A stretch of 64,000 nt of DNA, taken from contig NZ_CCYM01000002.1 of assembly GCF_000826085.1 (NCBI RefSeq), forward strand, positions 186,001-250,000, given 5' to 3'. The stretch is from Nigerium massiliense. GTDB lineage: Bacteria > Actinomycetota > Actinomycetes > Propionibacteriales > Propionibacteriaceae. Shown here piece by piece: positions 46,152 to 54,653 of this stretch. Position 1 is the stretch's first letter; every line of letters starts with the position of its first letter. The notes under the pieces were generated by a model, which saw nothing but the letters and a program-made list of their open reading frames with translations, searched no databases and had not been told where the DNA came from. A program made the translations under genes and the position numbers.

Positions 46152-48218
46152 GTGTCTCACCCCGCCAGCCCCCAGCCCACGCTCGAGACGAGGGACGCCT
46201 CGCCCGGCGGCGCGCCGCGCCGGTTCGGGTGGACGCTCCCTGCGGTCGTCGCCGTGGCCGCGCTGGCGCTCGTCGTGGCGAGCGCGTCCTACCTGGTGGG
46301 GCAGCCCCCCCTGCCCGGACGCATCCAGGCCGACACCGTGACGACCTACACCTCGGCGGTGGCCGACCTGGTGGCCCGGCTGTCCGCTCTCCTGACTCTC
46401 GGCCTGTTCGCCGGCGCCGCGCTGTTCACCCCGGCCGAGCCCGATGGCACGGTCGGCTCCTCGGCCGAGCGCCTGGTGCGCTGGTCCGGGCGCTTCGGCC
46501 AACTGTGGTTTTGGTCGTCGGCGCTGCTGACGGCCGCGAACACCGCCTTCGTCAACGGCGTCCCGATGGGCTACGTGCTCAGCCCGCAGTCGTGGTGGAC
46601 CTTCCAGTCCGTCACTCCGTCGGGGCTGGCCTGGCTCGCCTCGGCGCTGGTGGCCCTCGGCGCAGTACTGATCTCGTTCGGCACGCGTCGGCTCGGCGCG
46701 TTCGCCGGCTGGCTCGTCCCGGGCGTCCTGTCGCTGACCTTCGTCGCGGTGACCGGCAACGTGACCGTCGGGCACAACCACGACTGGGCGACGGACGCCG
46801 CGATCGTCGCGAGCCTGACGCTGGTGCCGCTGGCCGCCGCCGCGATCGGCGCGTTCGCCCGCTGCCGCGACGCGGGACCCGAGCTCCGCGCGGATGCGCT
46901 TCGGCGCTACGACCGGCTCGCGCTGCCGTTGGCGTCCGTGGGGCTGGTGGCGCACGCACTGATCGCCTGGCAGGAGCTCGCGGGCGTCTCGCCGCTGGCC
47001 ACGGCGTTCGGCCTGCCCACCCTCGGGTTCTTCGCCTGCCTCGTGCTGCTGATCGTCGCCTCGCTGCGCCGCCGGATCAGCGGCGGGCGCCCGGCGTCCG
47101 GCGGGACGCCTGCGCGCGCCGCCCTCGGCGTCGACGTTGCGATCTGGGTGGCGTACACGGCGTTCCGCACCGTGGCGAACCACATCCCGCCGCCGAGCTT
47201 CCTGATCCCGCAGAGCATCCAGATCAACTACCTCGGCTACGAGGTGCCCGACCCGGTCACGATCACCCGGCTGATCCTGCCCGGACGATCGAACCTGCTG
47301 TGGCTCACGCTGGTGATCGTCTGCATCGGCGCCTACCTCGCCGGGGTGCGCCGCGTCCGCCGGTCCGGCGGACACTGGCCCGTCGGCCGGACGATCTCGT
47401 GGGGCCTCGGCTGGCTGCTGACCCTGTTCCTCGCCACCAGCGGGCTGTGGGAGTACTCCACGGTCGTCTTCAGCTGGCACATGTTCGTGCACATGACCGT
47501 CAACATGCTGGTGCCGGTGCTGTGCCTGCTCGGGGCGCCCCTCACCCTGGTCGAGGCGGCGTCTGCCGGACGGACGACGGGCGGGCTGCCCTCCGCGTCC
47601 GATCTCGTGACGTCGGTGACGGAGAACCGGCTCGTCCAGCTGTTGCTCAGCCCGCCGCTGGTCTGGCTGGCCTACGTCGGGTCGCTGTTCGCCATCTACT
47701 ACACGCCGCTGTTCCCCTGGCTGATGCGCTACCACTGGGCGCACCAGCTGATGCTGCTGCTGTTCATGGTCACCGGTTACGCGTTCTTCAACATGCTCAT
47801 CGGGATCGACCGGCAGTACTGGCGCATGCCGCACCTGATCAAGCTGGCATTGCTCATCAGCATCATGCCGTTCCACGCGATCTTCGCCGTCGGCATCCTG
47901 TCGTCGCAGAGCCTCATCGGCGCCGACTTCTACCAGGCCATCGACGTCGCCTGGGTGGGTAATCTCATGGCTGACCAGAACGTGGCCGGCCAGATCACCT
48001 GGATCCTCGGCGAGGTGCCGATCGTCGTCGTGATCATCGCGCTGGCCACCCAGTGGTTCCGGCAGGATCGCTCGGAGTCGACGGAGTACGACCTGTCGGA
48101 GCAGGAGACCGAGGACGACCAGTTGCACGCGTACAACGACATGCTGCGCGAGCTCGCCGAGCGCGACGCTGACGAGGCGCGCCGCCGTCGCGCCAACGAG
48201 ATCGGGCTCAAGCCGTGA
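46152..48218 (+). CDS. CopD-CtaG fusion: copper transport and cytochrome c oxidase assembly protein
   Basis: A 688-residue integral membrane protein with about 15 helices. The N-terminal part resembles the copper-resistance CopD domain; the C-terminal ~270 residues form the caa3-type CtaG domain, with histidines in SWHMFVHMTVNMLVP, MRYHWAHQLM and MPFHAIFAVGI available for copper. This fusion occurs in other actinobacteria. It should move copper across the membrane toward cytochrome oxidase. GTG 46152 has AGGAAG six bases upstream. Its last codons overlap the copA start in a GTGA, linking supply and export. Confidence 0.88.
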   Translation: MSHPASPQPTLETRDASPGGAPRRFGWTLPAVVAVAALALVVASASYLVGQPPLPGRIQADTVTTYTSAVADLVARLSALLTLGLFAGAALFTPAEPDGTVGSSAERLVRWSGRFGQLWFWSSALLTAANTAFVNGVPMGYVLSPQSWWTFQSVTPSGLAWLASALVALGAVLISFGTRRLGAFAGWLVPGVLSLTFVAVTGNVTVGHNHDWATDAAIVASLTLVPLAAAAIGAFARCRDAGPELRADALRRYDRLALPLASVGLVAHALIAWQELAGVSPLATAFGLPTLGFFACLVLLIVASLRRRISGGRPASGGTPARAALGVDVAIWVAYTAFRTVANHIPPPSFLIPQSIQINYLGYEVPDPVTITRLILPGRSNLLWLTLVIVCIGAYLAGVRRVRRSGGHWPVGRTISWGLGWLLTLFLATSGLWEYSTVVFSWHMFVHMTVNMLVPVLCLLGAPLTLVEAASAGRTTGGLPSASDLVTSVTENRLVQLLLSPPLVWLAYVGSLFAIYYTPLFPWLMRYHWAHQLMLLLFMVTGYAFFNMLIGIDRQYWRMPHLIKLALLISIMPFHAIFAVGILSSQSLIGADFYQAIDVAWVGNLMADQNVAGQITWILGEVPIVVVIIALATQWFRQDRSESTEYDLSEQETEDDQLHAYNDMLRELAERDADEARRRRANEIGLKP

Positions 48219-50491
48219 CCGGCACCGTCGCCACGCCCGATTCGGGGGTGCTCGACCAGCGGGTGGAACTCGACATCGCCGGCATGACGTGCGCCGCGTG
48301 CGCGTCCCGCATCGAGAAGAAGCTCAACAAGATGGACGGCGTCACCGCCACGGTCAATTACGCCACCGAGCGCGCCGTCGTGATGGGGCTGCCGCGCGAG
48401 CGCGCGGATGAGGCGGTCGCCACCGTCGAGAAGGCCGGCTACGGGGCGTCCCCGGTGATTGCCGGCGAAGAGACCTCGTCGTCGAACGACCGCATCACGA
48501 TGCTGCGGAACCGGCTCATCGTGGCCGCGCTGCTCACCGTGCCGCTCGGCGACCTGGCCATCGTGCTGGCCCTGGCCCCGCAGATGCGGTTTCCGGGATG
48601 GCAGTGGCTGCTGATCGGGTGCTCGCTGCCGGTGGTGTTCTGGTGCGCGCTGCCGTTCCACAAGGCGGCCTGGCGCAACCTGCGGCACGGTTCGACCAGC
48701 ATGGACACCCTGGTCTCGCTCGGCGTGCTGTCGGCGTTCACCTGGTCGGTGGTCTCCACGATTCTGGGCGATCATGCCGGGCAGGGCTACTGGGTCGGCT
48801 GGGGCATCGCGCCCGCGGGCGCCGACACGCTGTACCTCGAGGTCGCCTCGGCCGTCACCACGTTCCTGCTGGGCGGCCGGTACATGGAGGCACGGTCGAA
48901 GCGGTCGGCCCGCGGCGTCCTCGAGGCCCTGGGCCGGCTGGCACCCACCACCGTCTGCGTCCTCCGCGATGGCGTCGAGCAGGTCGTCCCGATCGGCTCG
49001 CTGAAGGTGGGCGAGCGCTTCCTCGTGCGCCCCGGGGAACGGGTCGCCACCGACGGCCGGGTCGTCGTCGGCTCGTCGGCGATCGACGCGTCCATGATGA
49101 CGGGCGAGCCTGTGCCCCAGGAGGTCGGGCTCGACGACCGCGTCCTCGGCGGCACGATCAACACCACCGGCGCGCTCATCGTGGAGGCCGAACGCGTCGG
49201 CGCGCACACCCAGATCGCGCAGATGGCCGCGACCGCCGAGCAGGCCCAAGCGCGCAAGGCGCGCGTGCAGACGATGGTCGACAAGGTGGTCGCGGTCTTC
49301 GTGCCCGCCGTGCTGGTGCTGTCGGTTCTGACGCTGGCCGGCTGGCTCGTGGCCGGCGGCGGGCTGCGGGCGGCCTTCAGCGCGGCGCTGTCGGTGCTGA
49401 TCATCGCCTGTCCCTGCGCGCTGGGCCTGGCCACGCCGATCGCGCTGATGGTCGGCGTCGGACGCGGCGGCCAGCTCGGCATCCTGATCAAGGGCCCGGA
49501 CGCGCTGGAGGCGTCCGGCCGCATCGATACGGTCGTCCTCGACAAGACCGGCACGCTGACGACGGGGACGATGACCCTCGAACACGTCCGCGTGTTCGCC
49601 GACGCCCCGGTGAGCGATCGCGCCTTCCTCACCGCGGTGGCGAGCGTCGAGCGGCACTCCGAGCACCCGATCGCGAAGGCCATCGTCCGAGGCGCGCAGG
49701 AGGCCGGGGTGGCCGCCGACGCCTCCGTCGCCGACGTGTCCGCGCTGCCTGGCGAGGGCGCGACGGGCCGCGTCCACCTCGACGGGTCGATGCGGGAGGT
49801 GCTGATCGGCAGCGCGGCGCTGCTGGCGTCCAGGGGCGTCGACCTGCCGCCAGAGGCGGCCGCCCTCGCCGACGAGGCCGCCGACCAGGGTCGGACGGCC
49901 GTGTTCGGGCTCATCGACGGCACCGCCGCGGGCGCGCTCGTCGTCTCGGACGCGATCAAGGACTCCGCCGCCGAGGCCGTCGCCCGGCTTAAGGGGCTCG
50001 GCCTGCGCACGGTGCTGTTGACCGGCGATCGGCAGCGCGCCGCCGAGGCCGTGGGCGCCCGGGTCGGCGTCGACGAGGTGATCGCCGAGGTGTTGCCGAC
50101 CGACAAGGCGGCCACGATCGAGCGGCTCCAGGCCGACGGCCGCCGCGTCGCGATGGTCGGCGACGGCATCAACGACGCCGCGGCACTGGCGACGGCCAAC
50201 CTGGGGCTCGCCGTCGTGACCGGCACGGACGTGGCGATGAAGTCGGCCGACATCATCCTGGTGCGCCGCACGCTCGACGTCGTCCCGGACGCGATCGAAC
50301 TCGCGCGCCGCACACTGCGCACGATCAAGGGCAACCTGGTGTGGGCGTTCGCGTACAACGTGGCCGCGATCCCGCTGGCCGCCGCCGGGCTGCTGAATCC
50401 CCTGATCGCGGGCTTCGCGATGTCCCTGTCCAGCCTCTTCGTCGTGACGAACTCGATGCGCCTGCGCCGGTACGGCACCCGGTCCGCCTGA
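48215..50491 (+). CDS. copA: Copper-translocating P-type ATPase CopA
   Basis: A P1B-1 ATPase of 758 residues exporting Cu(I). One N-terminal heavy-metal domain with GMTCAACASR (CxxC) is followed by eight helices, MTGEPVP, the membrane copper site CPCALGLATP, the phosphorylation site DKTGTLTTG, SEHPIAKAI, and the hinge GDGINDAAAL. GTG 48215 overlaps the stop of the CopD-CtaG gene. No CopZ chaperone or CsoR gene is adjacent. Confidence 0.95.
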   Translation: MTGTVATPDSGVLDQRVELDIAGMTCAACASRIEKKLNKMDGVTATVNYATERAVVMGLPRERADEAVATVEKAGYGASPVIAGEETSSSNDRITMLRNRLIVAALLTVPLGDLAIVLALAPQMRFPGWQWLLIGCSLPVVFWCALPFHKAAWRNLRHGSTSMDTLVSLGVLSAFTWSVVSTILGDHAGQGYWVGWGIAPAGADTLYLEVASAVTTFLLGGRYMEARSKRSARGVLEALGRLAPTTVCVLRDGVEQVVPIGSLKVGERFLVRPGERVATDGRVVVGSSAIDASMMTGEPVPQEVGLDDRVLGGTINTTGALIVEAERVGAHTQIAQMAATAEQAQARKARVQTMVDKVVAVFVPAVLVLSVLTLAGWLVAGGGLRAAFSAALSVLIIACPCALGLATPIALMVGVGRGGQLGILIKGPDALEASGRIDTVVLDKTGTLTTGTMTLEHVRVFADAPVSDRAFLTAVASVERHSEHPIAKAIVRGAQEAGVAADASVADVSALPGEGATGRVHLDGSMREVLIGSAALLASRGVDLPPEAAALADEAADQGRTAVFGLIDGTAAGALVVSDAIKDSAAEAVARLKGLGLRTVLLTGDRQRAAEAVGARVGVDEVIAEVLPTDKAATIERLQADGRRVAMVGDGINDAAALATANLGLAVVTGTDVAMKSADIILVRRTLDVVPDAIELARRTLRTIKGNLVWAFAYNVAAIPLAAAGLLNPLIAGFAMSLSSLFVVTNSMRLRRYGTRSA

Positions 50492-50649
50492 CGCCGTTCG
50501 ACGGCCGGTGTCGGACCGGAGTCGACCGCCCAGGGCGGCCGCCCGACGTCGTCGCTGCCGGCGGGCCCCCAGCCGTGCTCCGGCCACGGTCGGCGGCCGG
50601 GCGCCCTGCCCCTGGCGTGTTCGCCCCCGCAGGGGGCAGGCTTACCCGT

Positions 50650-52260
50650 GTGAACAAGGTGACCCTCGCCACCACCCTTGCCCCGCTCGCCGGTGTCGCC
50701 GGGCTGGTAGTCCAAGACCTCCTCCAGAAGAACCACTCCCTGCGCCGCAACTTCCCGATCATCGCGCGCCTGCGCTACGGACTGGAGGCCATCGGCCCCG
50801 AGTTGCGCCAGTACATCGTCACCAGCAACGACGAGGAGCGACCGTTCAGCCGCGACCAGCGCCGCTGGGTCTACTCGTCGGCCAAGGGCGAGAACAACTA
50901 CTTCGGGTTCGGCACCGACAACGACACCGAGAACCAGTCGTACACGATCGTCCGGCAGCGGACGTTCTCCGATGTCGCCCCGGCCTCGCCCGTCCATGAC
51001 GGCAAGGAGGCCTGGGTGCCCAGTGCCAAGATCCTCGGCGGCCCACGCGGACGCCGGCGTGCCTTCCGGCCGGACTCCGTCGTCAACGTCTCGGCCATGT
51101 CGTTCGGCTCGCTCAGCCCGCAGGCCATCCAGGCGCTCAACCGCGGCGCGAAGCTGGGCGGCTTCATGCACAACACCGGCGAGGGTGGCCTGTCCGATCA
51201 CCACCGCCAAGGCGGCGACCTCATCGTCCAAGTCGGGACCGGCTACTTCGGCTGCCGGGACGCGGACGGGAACTTCGACCTCGGAAAGCTCGTCGAAGTC
51301 GTCGAGTCTGCGCCCGTCAAGGCCGTCGAGATCAAGCTCAGCCAGGGCGCCAAGCCGGGCCTCGGCGGGCACCTGCCCGGCGCCAAGGTCAACGCCGAGA
51401 TCGCCCGCATCCGCGGCGTCGAGGAGGGCAAGGACGTCGCCAGCCCGTCACGGCACTCGGCGTTCCACAACGTCGACGAGATGCTCGATGTTGTCGAGTC
51501 GATCGCCGAGGCCACCGGGCTACCGGTCGGCATCAAGTCGGCCGTCGGCGAGCTCGCGTTCTGGGAGGAGTTGACCGAGGCGATGGCCGACGGCTCTCGC
51601 GGCGTCGACTTCATCACCATCGACGGCGGCGAAGGTGGCACGGGCGCCGCGCCCCTGGTGTTCTCCGACCACGTGTCGTTCCCGTTCCGCGTCGGCTTCA
51701 CCGAGGTGTACCGCATCTTCGCCGAGCGCGGCCTGTCCGACCGGGTGACCTGGATCGGCTCCGGCAAGCTCGGCCTGCCCGAGAACGCGCTGGTGGCGTT
51801 CGCGCTCGGGGCTGACATGGTCAACGTCGCCCGCGAGGCGATGCTGGCGATCGGCTGCATCCAGGCCCAGCGGTGCCACACCGACCACTGCCCCACCGGG
51901 GTCGCGACGCAGAACAAGTGGCTCGCCCACGGCCTCGACCCGACGCTGAAGGCCGAGCGGGTGGCGTCCTACGTGAAGACGCTGCGCCGTGATCTGCTCA
52001 AGGTGTCCGAGGCGGCCGGCGTCAGCCACCCGGGTCTGCTGAGCACGGACGACATGGCGATGATGGACGGCGACCGCCGTTTCGCCTCATTGCGGGACAC
52101 CTATCGCTACGAGGCCGGCTGGGGCGTCCCCGGCCCGGAGATCACCGCGGAGATCCATCGGCTGATGGAGACCCAGCGGGGAAGGCACGCTTCCGCTGAG
52201 GAGAGTGTCGTCCAGCACGAGCCGCTGCCGAACGACGAGGATCAGGGCCTGGACGCCTGA
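50650..52260 (+). CDS. FMN-binding glutamate synthase family protein
   Basis: A 536-residue protein equivalent to the synthase half of GltB. An N-terminal hydrophobic helix (~residues 8-22) precedes the TIM barrel with SAMSFGSLSPQAIQALNRGAKLGG, GEGGLSDHH, IKLSQGAKPGLGG, TIDGGEGGTGAAP and the 3Fe-4S cysteines in CIQAQRCHTDHCPTG. There is no glutaminase domain and no GltD partner nearby, so ammonia-dependent glutamate synthesis or another 2-oxo acid reaction is possible. GTG 50650 has only a weak ribosome binding site. Its 3' end overlaps the converging kinase-like gene by 19 bases. Confidence 0.88.
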   Translation: MNKVTLATTLAPLAGVAGLVVQDLLQKNHSLRRNFPIIARLRYGLEAIGPELRQYIVTSNDEERPFSRDQRRWVYSSAKGENNYFGFGTDNDTENQSYTIVRQRTFSDVAPASPVHDGKEAWVPSAKILGGPRGRRRAFRPDSVVNVSAMSFGSLSPQAIQALNRGAKLGGFMHNTGEGGLSDHHRQGGDLIVQVGTGYFGCRDADGNFDLGKLVEVVESAPVKAVEIKLSQGAKPGLGGHLPGAKVNAEIARIRGVEEGKDVASPSRHSAFHNVDEMLDVVESIAEATGLPVGIKSAVGELAFWEELTEAMADGSRGVDFITIDGGEGGTGAAPLVFSDHVSFPFRVGFTEVYRIFAERGLSDRVTWIGSGKLGLPENALVAFALGADMVNVAREAMLAIGCIQAQRCHTDHCPTGVATQNKWLAHGLDPTLKAERVASYVKTLRRDLLKVSEAAGVSHPGLLSTDDMAMMDGDRRFASLRDTYRYEAGWGVPGPEITAEIHRLMETQRGRHASAEESVVQHEPLPNDEDQGLDA

Positions 52261-54494
52261 ACCTCGTTGCCCGACGGGACGTTCGCCTCGTCGGGCCCGG
52301 GATCACCTCCGCCGAGGCCGACCTCCACCGCGTCGCACTCGACCAGGATCGCGTCCTCGTCGACCGAGACCGCCACAGCGAGCGTGTCGGCCACCCGCCG
52401 CGCGGCGTCACGCAGCCGTCGGCTCGAGCCCACGGCTGGATTGACGATGGAGATCGACCCGCGCCGCGCCCCCACGGCGTGCCACTGGGCCGTCAGCACG
52501 GTCCCCCGCTGGGCGCAGGCGAGGGCCTCCGCGACCAACGAGGCGAAGCGGTCGCGATCCGCGGCGGGCATGGAATCCCGGACGGCGACGGACACGCGGG
52601 CCCCCCGGACGCGGGCATCGGTCAAGGCGGCCCCAAGGTCGGGCGTCATCAGCGGCGCGGCCACCAGCCAGTCGCGGGTGGACGCCTCCGTGAGGACCAG
52701 TCCGGCACGTTGCTCCGGGGTGAGCTCCACGCCCTCGGCCACCAGTTGAAGCGACGGGACGGCCGTGTTCAGCAGCCGCTGGCGCCGCAGCTCGGTCTCC
52801 GCGCGAGCCTCTTCCTCCTCGACCTCGGCCACGCGCAGGTCGCCCATCTCCCGGGACTCCTCTCCGAGCTGCTCGGTGAGCCTGTTCAGCGAGCTCCTGA
52901 CCAAGAGGCACAGGGCCACGGCGATGCCGGCGGTGCCGTAGTTCCACAGCAGCACCTCCGGGTGCACGACGCCGAACCTCGTCAACTGCGCGGCGACGTC
53001 CACCACGGCCATCCCGATCAAGAGCGCCGGCGCTAAGCACGGGCGCCGCTGGAAGGAGAGTGCCCAGAGCATCGCGATCGCGGCCCCGCCCCAGAAGTAC
53101 CGGTTGTCGAGGGGAAGCGGATCGACGAGATCGAGCGTCATGATCCAGGGGACGGCGAGCAGTGGCAGTGCGATGAACGGCTTGCAGCGATGGTTCTCGG
53201 GCACGACGACCGCGGCGATGCTGATGGCGAGCAACGCGGCGTCCACCGCCATGAGGACGCCCAGGTCGATGAAACTGGATGGATACACCATCACCACAAG
53301 GATGTGCATCCACGACAGCACCAGCGCGGCCATCAGCGCCGGCTGCAGTGCGTTCTCGTCCCAGGCGATCTCGTGCTGGGCGGCGAGGTCGTGCTCGGTC
53401 CAGGTCAGCGTGACGACAGTGCCCGCCCCGGGGCGCGAGTCGATGCGCGCCTCGCCGCCGATCGAGATCATCCGTTCCCGGATGCCGAGCTTCAGCCCCG
53501 CCCTCGACTGCGGGCTCTTCGCGGGGTCGAACCCGCGTCCGTGGTCGGTGACCGTGACGGTGACGGAATGCCGCTCGCGCTCGAGATGCACCCACGCCTC
53601 CTTCGTGCCGGAGTGCCGCGCCACGTTGGTGAGCGCCTCGGCGACCGCGGCGCCCAGGGTCTCGCTGACGTCGGGCAACCGGATGTGCCCCTGCCGAGTG
53701 AACGTCAGGGTGAGCCCCAGCCGCTCGGCGGTGGCGCGCGCCACGTCTTCGACCGTGTCGACGACGTGCGCCTCCCCCGTCCACTCGAGCGCGCCCAGTG
53801 CCTCCTGGGCGAGGCTCTGGGCGTTCCCGGACGGGTGCGCCTCCCGGTAGCCGAGCTGCAGCGCGCCCAGCACCTTGTCGTGCACGAGTCCGTCCCACCG
53901 CCGGCGCTCGTAGATCCGGCGGCTGCGCCGCGCGACCGACCCGCGCAGCTGGACGCCGCGCAGGCTGGATTCGTGCGCCACCCTCGCGACGCCCTGAGCC
54001 AGAAAGGTGAGCTGCTGGATCGAGAAGACCACCAGCGTCATCAGCAGCGCCTCCGAGATCGCCACCCGAAGATCGGCGTGGGCGAACCACGAGTTCAAGC
54101 CGATGATGGGCCCGCAGATGACCACGGCGACGATGCCCCAGCGCCTCCCGAAGAGGAAGGTGGCCGAGGCGAGTGGTCCCACCAGCACCAGTTCGAGGGC
54201 CGACGTCTCGCGCGGCCGCGGGCCCTGGGCACTCAGCGCCAGGTCGGCGATGACGCCCACCAAGGTGATCGCCGAGAAGACGCGCAGCCACGTCAGCCCG
54301 ACTTTGCGGAGCCAGAAGTCGATGCCGGCCCCGACCAGCGGGATCAACAGCACGATGAGGGTGACGCGAGTCAGCGTGGTGGCCGCGTCGGCATGGTGGC
54401 GCAGCGTGAGCGCACCGAGCGCCCACACCGCCCAGCAACCGATGAGCACAGCGGCCTCCAACGCCCTACCGAGCACGTTGTCCCTTGCTGGCAC
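52242..54494 (-). CDS. Histidine-kinase-like membrane protein, paralog 1
   Basis: A 750-residue protein with an unusual layout: six predicted helices (~residues 10-170); a NarL-type DHp segment with the phospho-acceptor-like histidine at 205 in LVHDKVLGALQ; a HATPase domain with N box (Asn290), G1 DHGRGFD (Asp317), GLKLGIRERM and GAGTVVTL; then about six more helices (~385-530), a short charged coiled stretch and a ~200-residue C-terminal domain. GTG 54494 gives the same residue numbering as paralog 2 to within one. No response regulator is adjacent. CATNATAG and GGGACAA elements lie upstream. Confidence 0.85.
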   Translation of the reverse strand: MPARDNVLGRALEAAVLIGCWAVWALGALTLRHHADAATTLTRVTLIVLLIPLVGAGIDFWLRKVGLTWLRVFSAITLVGVIADLALSAQGPRPRETSALELVLVGPLASATFLFGRRWGIVAVVICGPIIGLNSWFAHADLRVAISEALLMTLVVFSIQQLTFLAQGVARVAHESSLRGVQLRGSVARRSRRIYERRRWDGLVHDKVLGALQLGYREAHPSGNAQSLAQEALGALEWTGEAHVVDTVEDVARATAERLGLTLTFTRQGHIRLPDVSETLGAAVAEALTNVARHSGTKEAWVHLERERHSVTVTVTDHGRGFDPAKSPQSRAGLKLGIRERMISIGGEARIDSRPGAGTVVTLTWTEHDLAAQHEIAWDENALQPALMAALVLSWMHILVVMVYPSSFIDLGVLMAVDAALLAISIAAVVVPENHRCKPFIALPLLAVPWIMTLDLVDPLPLDNRYFWGGAAIAMLWALSFQRRPCLAPALLIGMAVVDVAAQLTRFGVVHPEVLLWNYGTAGIAVALCLLVRSSLNRLTEQLGEESREMGDLRVAEVEEEEARAETELRRQRLLNTAVPSLQLVAEGVELTPEQRAGLVLTEASTRDWLVAAPLMTPDLGAALTDARVRGARVSVAVRDSMPAADRDRFASLVAEALACAQRGTVLTAQWHAVGARRGSISIVNPAVGSSRRLRDAARRVADTLAVAVSVDEDAILVECDAVEVGLGGGDPGPDEANVPSGNEVQASRP

Positions 54495-54546
54495 GAACAC
54501 CCCCCATCTGCACGGTCCCCCCCCGGCACACCTGCCCCGGGGTCCC

Positions 54547-54611
54547 CTATGATGCCCTTTCCGTGAGCCCGCGCTCGGGACATCTTGTCCCCGCATCGTG
54601 GGGCTTGTCCC
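54547..54611 (-). promoter_or_regulatory. Promoter region with GGGACAA boxes, paralog 1
   Basis: On the minus strand CATCATAG (54547-54554) lies 52 bases before the start. Upstream are TGTCCC (54577-54582) facing GGGACAA (54585-54591), and a second GGGACAA (54605-54611) exactly 20 bases further. Paralog 2 has the same elements. Confidence 0.5.
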
Positions 54612-54653
54612 GCCCAGGGCACGTCTCCCCGTGTCGCGAAGCGATTGCTGGCT

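Noticed and set aside
45573..48128. An 851-residue minus-strand frame over the copper genes
   Set aside because: Antisense shadow of the CopD-CtaG fusion and the glycosylase; no domain features.
50605..50640. An 8-bp inverted repeat before the glutamate-synthase-like gene
   Set aside because: The 20-base loop and GC-rich background make chance likely; I could not decide between a copA terminator and noise.
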